The notes under the pieces were generated by a model, which was not told the DNA's origin, ran no database searches, and saw only the letters and a list, made by a program, of their open reading frames with translations. Shown here in pieces: positions 5,351 to 8,712 of a stretch of DNA of 8,712 bases. How positions within the stretch are numbered: the stretch's first letter is position 1; each line of letters begins with the position of its first letter. The position numbers and the translations under genes are program-made. Source of the DNA: Candidatus Saccharimonadota bacterium (lineage in GTDB: Bacteria > Patescibacteriota > Saccharimonadia > Saccharimonadales > Saccharimonadaceae); assembly GCA_017515925.1 (NCBI GenBank), contig JAFWEB010000061.1, positions 1-8,712 of the forward strand, read 5' to 3'.

Positions 5351-6217
5351 TTATTCAGCTGCTTTTAGCAACGATTCGTCGTATTTGATGATTGTGCCGT
5401 CCTTTAGAATGAATACTGTTTCAAAGCCTTCAGCTCCGTTTTCGCCAGTACCAACGGTAACAATGTCAGCTACTGGACCGGAAATGTTTAGCTTACTCTT
5501 AACAGAGACTTCTTTGGTGTCTTTGAATTCGCTTGGCAAAACATAATAAACTGAGCCATCAGTCATGAGGAATAGAATTGGCGCGTCAGCCACTGCCTGT
5601 CCGTGTAGAACCTGGATACCTTTGTAGATATCGCCTGGAAGATCGGAAATCTTGCAATCTTCCTTGGCACTTTCTTCGCCAGAGGTAGTTTTTGTCTGGA
5701 TTGAGCAGGATGCGATTTTGCCGTCTTTGATAGAAGAAGTGATGGTGGTGAGTACGCCAGTGTCAGATGCGCCGGAAGATGTGAAGTTGATAAAATATCC
5801 ACCATCAGCAGAGCTGATAATTGGAAGTGTGAGTGTAGCTGCTTCTTCTTCGTCTTCTGCTTCCTCGGACGAAACATTAGAAAGATTGGAAATTTGGGTC
5901 TTGAGATTTTTGATCTCGCTATCTTTTTTGCTGACAGCAGTCATTTGGAAAATACCAAAACCGATACCACCAAGTGCGACTAGCACTGCAAAGACAATGG
6001 CAATGATGACCATCTTGTTGCCATTTTTTGGTTTGTCTTCGATAATGGATGGACCGCCCATTGGTGCTGATGTTGGTGTTGGTTCAGGATTTGGATTAAA
6101 TCCTGGCTCAAAAGAAGGGGGAACATCCGGTGCAGGCGCAGGTGCTGCGTCAGGTGTAGCGGAAGGTGCCCCGTCATTGACTAATGAATCTAAAGATTGA
6201 TTGTTATCTAACTCCAT
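5351..6217 (-). CDS. Single-pass membrane protein, proline-rich N-terminus, extracytoplasmic beta-rich domain
   Basis: I do not recognise a named family. Order in the 288 residues: an acidic, Pro/Ala-rich disordered segment (about 1-65) with PAPAP and PNPEPTPT stretches; a membrane helix (about 69-91) after K-rich KPKNGNK, predicting N-in/C-out; a short heptad-like region (about 95-114); an acidic linker (117-126); and a domain from about 129 to the end. That domain has two similar beta-hairpin elements, PILFLMTDGSVYYV (213-226) and ETVFILKDGTIIKYD (266-280), reminiscent of propeller blades, and two Cys (C171, C188) that could form a disulfide outside. The start follows AAAGGGAA about five nt upstream. 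The proline-rich cytoplasmic plus single-TM layout is common among CPR envelope proteins. It has its own promoter and shares a bidirectional terminator with the tRNA. Confidence 0.7.
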   Translation of the reverse strand: MELDNNQSLDSLVNDGAPSATPDAAPAPAPDVPPSFEPGFNPNPEPTPTSAPMGGPSIIEDKPKNGNKMVIIAIVFAVLVALGGIGFGIFQMTAVSKKDSEIKNLKTQISNLSNVSSEEAEDEEEAATLTLPIISSADGGYFINFTSSGASDTGVLTTITSSIKDGKIASCSIQTKTTSGEESAKEDCKISDLPGDIYKGIQVLHGQAVADAPILFLMTDGSVYYVLPSEFKDTKEVSVKSKLNISGPVADIVTVGTGENGAEGFETVFILKDGTIIKYDESLLKAAE

Positions 6218-6246
6218 AACTTCCCTTTATTATAATAATTGTAGCT

Positions 6247-6255
6247 ATTATAACA
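6247..6255 (-). promoter_or_regulatory. Extended -10 promoter of the single-pass membrane protein gene
   Basis: On the minus strand TGTTATAAT matches TGnTATAAT, with no clear -35 box. Transcription would start near 6240, giving a leader of about 23 nt with AAAGGGAA as ribosome binding site. It lies in the 64-bp gap after the Pr6Pr-like gene, so this gene need not depend on the upstream clp transcript. Confidence 0.65.
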
Positions 6256-6281
6256 CGCTTATGCTTAAAATCATAGGGGAA

Positions 6282-6995
6282 TTATTTGTGATTGCGGAAT
6301 TTTCTAAGTGCAATTGAGACAACATAAGTTGAGCCAAGTATCAGGGCAAACCATAGGATTGACGCCCAAATTGGTTGCTCTTTGATCCTTAGAAATGGAT
6401 ATGGGCCGCTGACTACATCAACCAAATTCAGTATGACTAAAACAATACCATAGAGTAGGACCGTCCCCACTGGGTAGACATCGTCAGTTGGCTGAAGCTT
6501 GTAAGTGTATTGGAATTTTTGATCTCTAAATCTCATGAGCTTGCGTGGGATAGATTTGACTTTGGCTGCTTCGGCTTCTTCATCAAAACCTTCTGGTGCG
6601 AAGTTGTCAAATAATAGAAACGCGAGTACAAAGAAGACCGGGCATAATAAATGCTGGTACAACAGTTCGTTATGGAACAACAGATAGCCGTAATTCCATT
6701 CATACATTGGCGCTAGCACAAATACCACCACTAGGAATGTAATGGTCAAACAGACTGCAGAAATGTATTTCATCAGGCGCAGCCAATAAGGTATTTCTTC
6801 GTCGCGGACAATGTAATATATGAAAATTGCACAAGTTACTAATGCTAAGATATTGCTATCCACGGTAAAATATTGCACTGGGATTGTATTGATAGAAAGT
6901 AGTAGAATTACAAAACTAATTATTTCTAATCCAACAATGAGGATGTTTAGAAAAAGCGATACTTTGCGTCTATCTTTGTAAGATAGCTTAGGCAT
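6282..6995 (-). CDS. Pr6Pr-like six-TM integral membrane protein
   Basis: The 237-residue protein has about six membrane helices (near 12-34, 46-62, 75-95, 111-129, 173-193 and 208-229), with a charged cytoplasmic or loop segment at 135-170. Spaced motifs resemble the Pr6Pr / FAR-17a-AIG1-like membrane family: YFTVDSNIL (42-50) at the second helix, HNELLYQHLLCPVFF (108-122) with polar residues in a helix, and GPYPFL (197-202). Biochemical function is not established in bacteria; some distant eukaryotic relatives hydrolyse lipid esters, so a lipid role is only a guess. The ATG at 6995 overlaps the stop region of the Clp-family gene by eight nt (ATGCCTAA), with AAGGAG at 7005-7010 at 9-nt spacing inside that gene, so the two are translationally coupled. 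Confidence 0.6.
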   Translation of the reverse strand: MPKLSYKDRRKVSLFLNILIVGLEIISFVILLLSINTIPVQYFTVDSNILALVTCAIFIYYIVRDEEIPYWLRLMKYISAVCLTITFLVVVFVLAPMYEWNYGYLLFHNELLYQHLLCPVFFVLAFLLFDNFAPEGFDEEAEAAKVKSIPRKLMRFRDQKFQYTYKLQPTDDVYPVGTVLLYGIVLVILNLVDVVSGPYPFLRIKEQPIWASILWFALILGSTYVVSIALRKFRNHK

Positions 6996-8712
6996 CGTTT
7001 AGTTCTCCTTCTAGCATTTCGCGGGTAATATTGATGCTCATGCCAGGCTGAGTATTGCCAGAAAGAACAAACTTTGCCACCAAATTTTCTACGGTTTTTT
7101 GGACAATACGTTTCATTGGGCGAGCACCGAGCTCTGCATCGTAGCCACGCTCTACTAGAAGTTGTTTGGCTCCTTCATCAAGCGTGACGGAAATTTTTTG
7201 TGGAGACAATGTCTGGTTGACGCCCTTCAAAATCAAATCCAAAACTTGCATACAGTCGGCAGGGGAGAGTGGCTTAAACAAACAAATCTCATCAAAACGG
7301 TTGAGGAATTCTGGCTTGAACTCACCGGATTTCATGAGTTCGTTCATCAATTGATCTTTATAATTTACTAGTGGATTACCATTTTTTACTTGTTGACGGA
7401 TTTGTTCGGCACCGGCGTTGCTAGTGGCAATCACGATAGTATCGCGGAATGATACTTCGCGGCCTTTTACATCACGCAAAATTCCTTCGTCCAAGAGCTG
7501 CAAAAGTGTAGTCAAGACTTGTGGGTGAGCTTTTTCAATTTCGTCAAGCAGGACTACAGAGAATGGTTGTTTCATTACCTGTGCGGTGAGACTCATTTCG
7601 TCTTCGGCACCATCGGCAATCAGGCGGGACACATCGTTTGCGCTGACGAACTCGTTGAGATCTACACGCACGATATTTTTCTCGCCATTGAAATAGACTT
7701 CGGAAATTGCTTTGGCCAGCTCAGTTTTGCCTACACCGGTTGGGCCGAGGAAGAGGAAAGTGCCGATCGGACGTTTTTCATTGCGGACTCCAGCTGCGGA
7801 GCGGCGCAGAGCGTCGGATACGGTCTTGACGGCTTCTTTTTGGTTGACCATGCGCTGATGGATTAATTCTTCCATGTTTAGTAATTGATCACGAGAAGTT
7901 TGATCGGTAGCCTGGGCAACTTTTACGCCTTCGGTTTTTTCTATAGCCTGGTTGACACTTTCGTCAGTCACGAAGTGATTAGGGAGTGCATATTTGCCGG
8001 CGGCATCAAGCAAACTAACTGCGCGCCCTGGCATTTCCAAATCATGGACATAGCGTTCACTCAGTCTATAGGCGGCTTTAAGCGCCCAAATAGTATAGGT
8101 CACTTTGTGTTGATATTCCAGACTTGGTATTTGGTCTTGCATTACTTTCATGGTTTCTTTTTCATTGGCAGGATTTACCATGATTTTGTTTAGATTGTTC
8201 GTCAGCACACTATTCTTTGCAGAGATTTGTAAGAACTTTTGCTTGTTCATGGTCAAAATCAAGCGGAGTTTACCAGCCTCAATTACTGGCATGATGATAT
8301 TGGTGATATCAATACTACCTGTGCCATCTTCAAAGAAAAGTTGTGCGTTTTTTAGCCAGATGATGATATTCTTGGCGTTGTAAGCTTCGTCAAAAATATG
8401 CATTAGCAGCCCTTCAATCTGGCCTGGTTCTGGTGCGGCGCTGATTAATGCAGCGGCGTCTAATTGGAAAATCTGGCGGAATTTAATATTGCTTGGTAGC
8501 TTAGCGTCAGCATCCATGATTTGGTCGGCAAAAGCGTGAACGATGGTTGAGCGGCCACTACCTTCTGGACTGATTAATGCTACATTTTGTCGGCCGTCGT
8601 TAGAAAAAATCTGAATCATCTGCGAGACGATTTCGCGGTGTCCAGCTAGATGTAATTGTGTCTTGATGTGGCCTTTGCCGTAAGTAGAAATATTTTGGCC
8701 AAAGCGTTGCAA
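6988..8712 (-). CDS. Clp-family (ClpA/ClpC-like) AAA+ protein with degenerate D1 and no canonical pore loops, partial
   Basis: 574 residues of an HSP100 protein; the N-terminus lies beyond the right edge. The first ring (about 5-245) aligns with ClpC D1 but has lost its signatures: Walker A reads SPEGSGRST (48-56; Gly and the catalytic Lys replaced), Walker B reads IIIWLKNAQL (116-125; Asp-Glu replaced by Leu-Lys), and the arginine-finger region reads VLTNNLNK (169-176) where ERRF is usual. D1 is followed within a few residues by D2 with no coiled-coil M domain. The second ring keeps GPTGVGKT (323-330), VVLLDEIEKAHP (386-397), sensor TSN (430-432), FLNR Arg (472) and GARP (529-532). The D1 KYRG and D2 GYVGY pore loops are missing, as is a ClpP-binding [LIV]GF tripeptide. 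It may have ATP-driven assembly or remodelling activity rather than standard unfolding. Confidence 0.85.
   Translation of the reverse strand: MQRFGQNISTYGKGHIKTQLHLAGHREIVSQMIQIFSNDGRQNVALISPEGSGRSTIVHAFADQIMDADAKLPSNIKFRQIFQLDAAALISAAPEPGQIEGLLMHIFDEAYNAKNIIIWLKNAQLFFEDGTGSIDITNIIMPVIEAGKLRLILTMNKQKFLQISAKNSVLTNNLNKIMVNPANEKETMKVMQDQIPSLEYQHKVTYTIWALKAAYRLSERYVHDLEMPGRAVSLLDAAGKYALPNHFVTDESVNQAIEKTEGVKVAQATDQTSRDQLLNMEELIHQRMVNQKEAVKTVSDALRRSAAGVRNEKRPIGTFLFLGPTGVGKTELAKAISEVYFNGEKNIVRVDLNEFVSANDVSRLIADGAEDEMSLTAQVMKQPFSVVLLDEIEKAHPQVLTTLLQLLDEGILRDVKGREVSFRDTIVIATSNAGAEQIRQQVKNGNPLVNYKDQLMNELMKSGEFKPEFLNRFDEICLFKPLSPADCMQVLDLILKGVNQTLSPQKISVTLDEGAKQLLVERGYDAELGARPMKRIVQKTVENLVAKFVLSGNTQPGMSINITREMLEGELNDA

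Noticed and set aside
5652..6200. 182-codon plus-strand frame opposite the single-pass membrane protein
   Set aside because: Antisense shadow; the minus-strand frame has a start with ribosome binding site, a promoter, a TM segment and a terminator.
7519..8383. Several plus-strand frames of 77-115 codons opposite the Clp-family gene
   Set aside because: They lie antisense to clearly conserved AAA+ motifs and show no start signals or recognisable domains.

Overview
The window looks like chromosome from a small-genome Candidate Phyla Radiation bacterium, most likely a Saccharibacteria (TM7) relative. This is inferred from gene content and style: FISUMP-like surface-protein modules, compact genes with overlaps and abutting ends, many small membrane proteins of poorly known families, and several genes that appear to be transcribed without a 5' leader. 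The standard genetic code fits. All complete genes stop at TAA or TAG and none needs a recoded TGA.

Layout. 1-782 (minus): two FISUMP-like coding modules with no start codon, joined out of frame, each beginning with the same 19-bp sequence. 828-2682 (plus): a divergent acetate kinase ending in a canonical EF-hand loop, overlapping by 14 nt a TylF-type O-methyltransferase. 2683-3504 (minus): a DUF975-like membrane protein with a histone-H1-like basic tail; its stop codon abuts that of the methyltransferase and its terminator lies inside the methyltransferase gene. 3505-3560: a divergent promoter region centred on a 12-bp palindrome. 3561-4127 (plus): a YjdF/DUF2238-like membrane protein. 4138-5109 (plus): a CIRCE operator, a consensus sigma-70 promoter and a zinc-finger-less DnaJ. 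5128-5342 (plus): a 26-residue very basic peptide, tRNA-Arg(UCG) and a bidirectional terminator. 5351-6217 (minus): a single-pass membrane protein with a proline-rich cytoplasmic N-terminus and an extracytoplasmic beta-rich domain. 6282-8712 (minus): a Clp-family AAA+ protein, running off the right edge, translationally coupled to a six-TM Pr6Pr-like membrane protein.

How the genes work together. The kinase gene would interconvert acetyl-phosphate and acetate with ADP/ATP, a main energy step in fermentative CPR cells. The DnaJ gene would be heat-inducible through HrcA. The Clp-family protein has lost the ATPase signature of its first ring and the aromatic pore loops of both rings while keeping a complete second ATPase site, so it is probably not an ordinary ClpP-linked unfoldase; its coupled membrane partner hints at a job at the membrane.

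The strongest items for follow-up are the headless FISUMP modules with their shared 19-bp boundary (possible silent variation cassettes), the pore-loop-less Clp protein with its membrane partner, the EF-hand on acetate kinase, and the repeated extended -10 / leaderless start arrangement.
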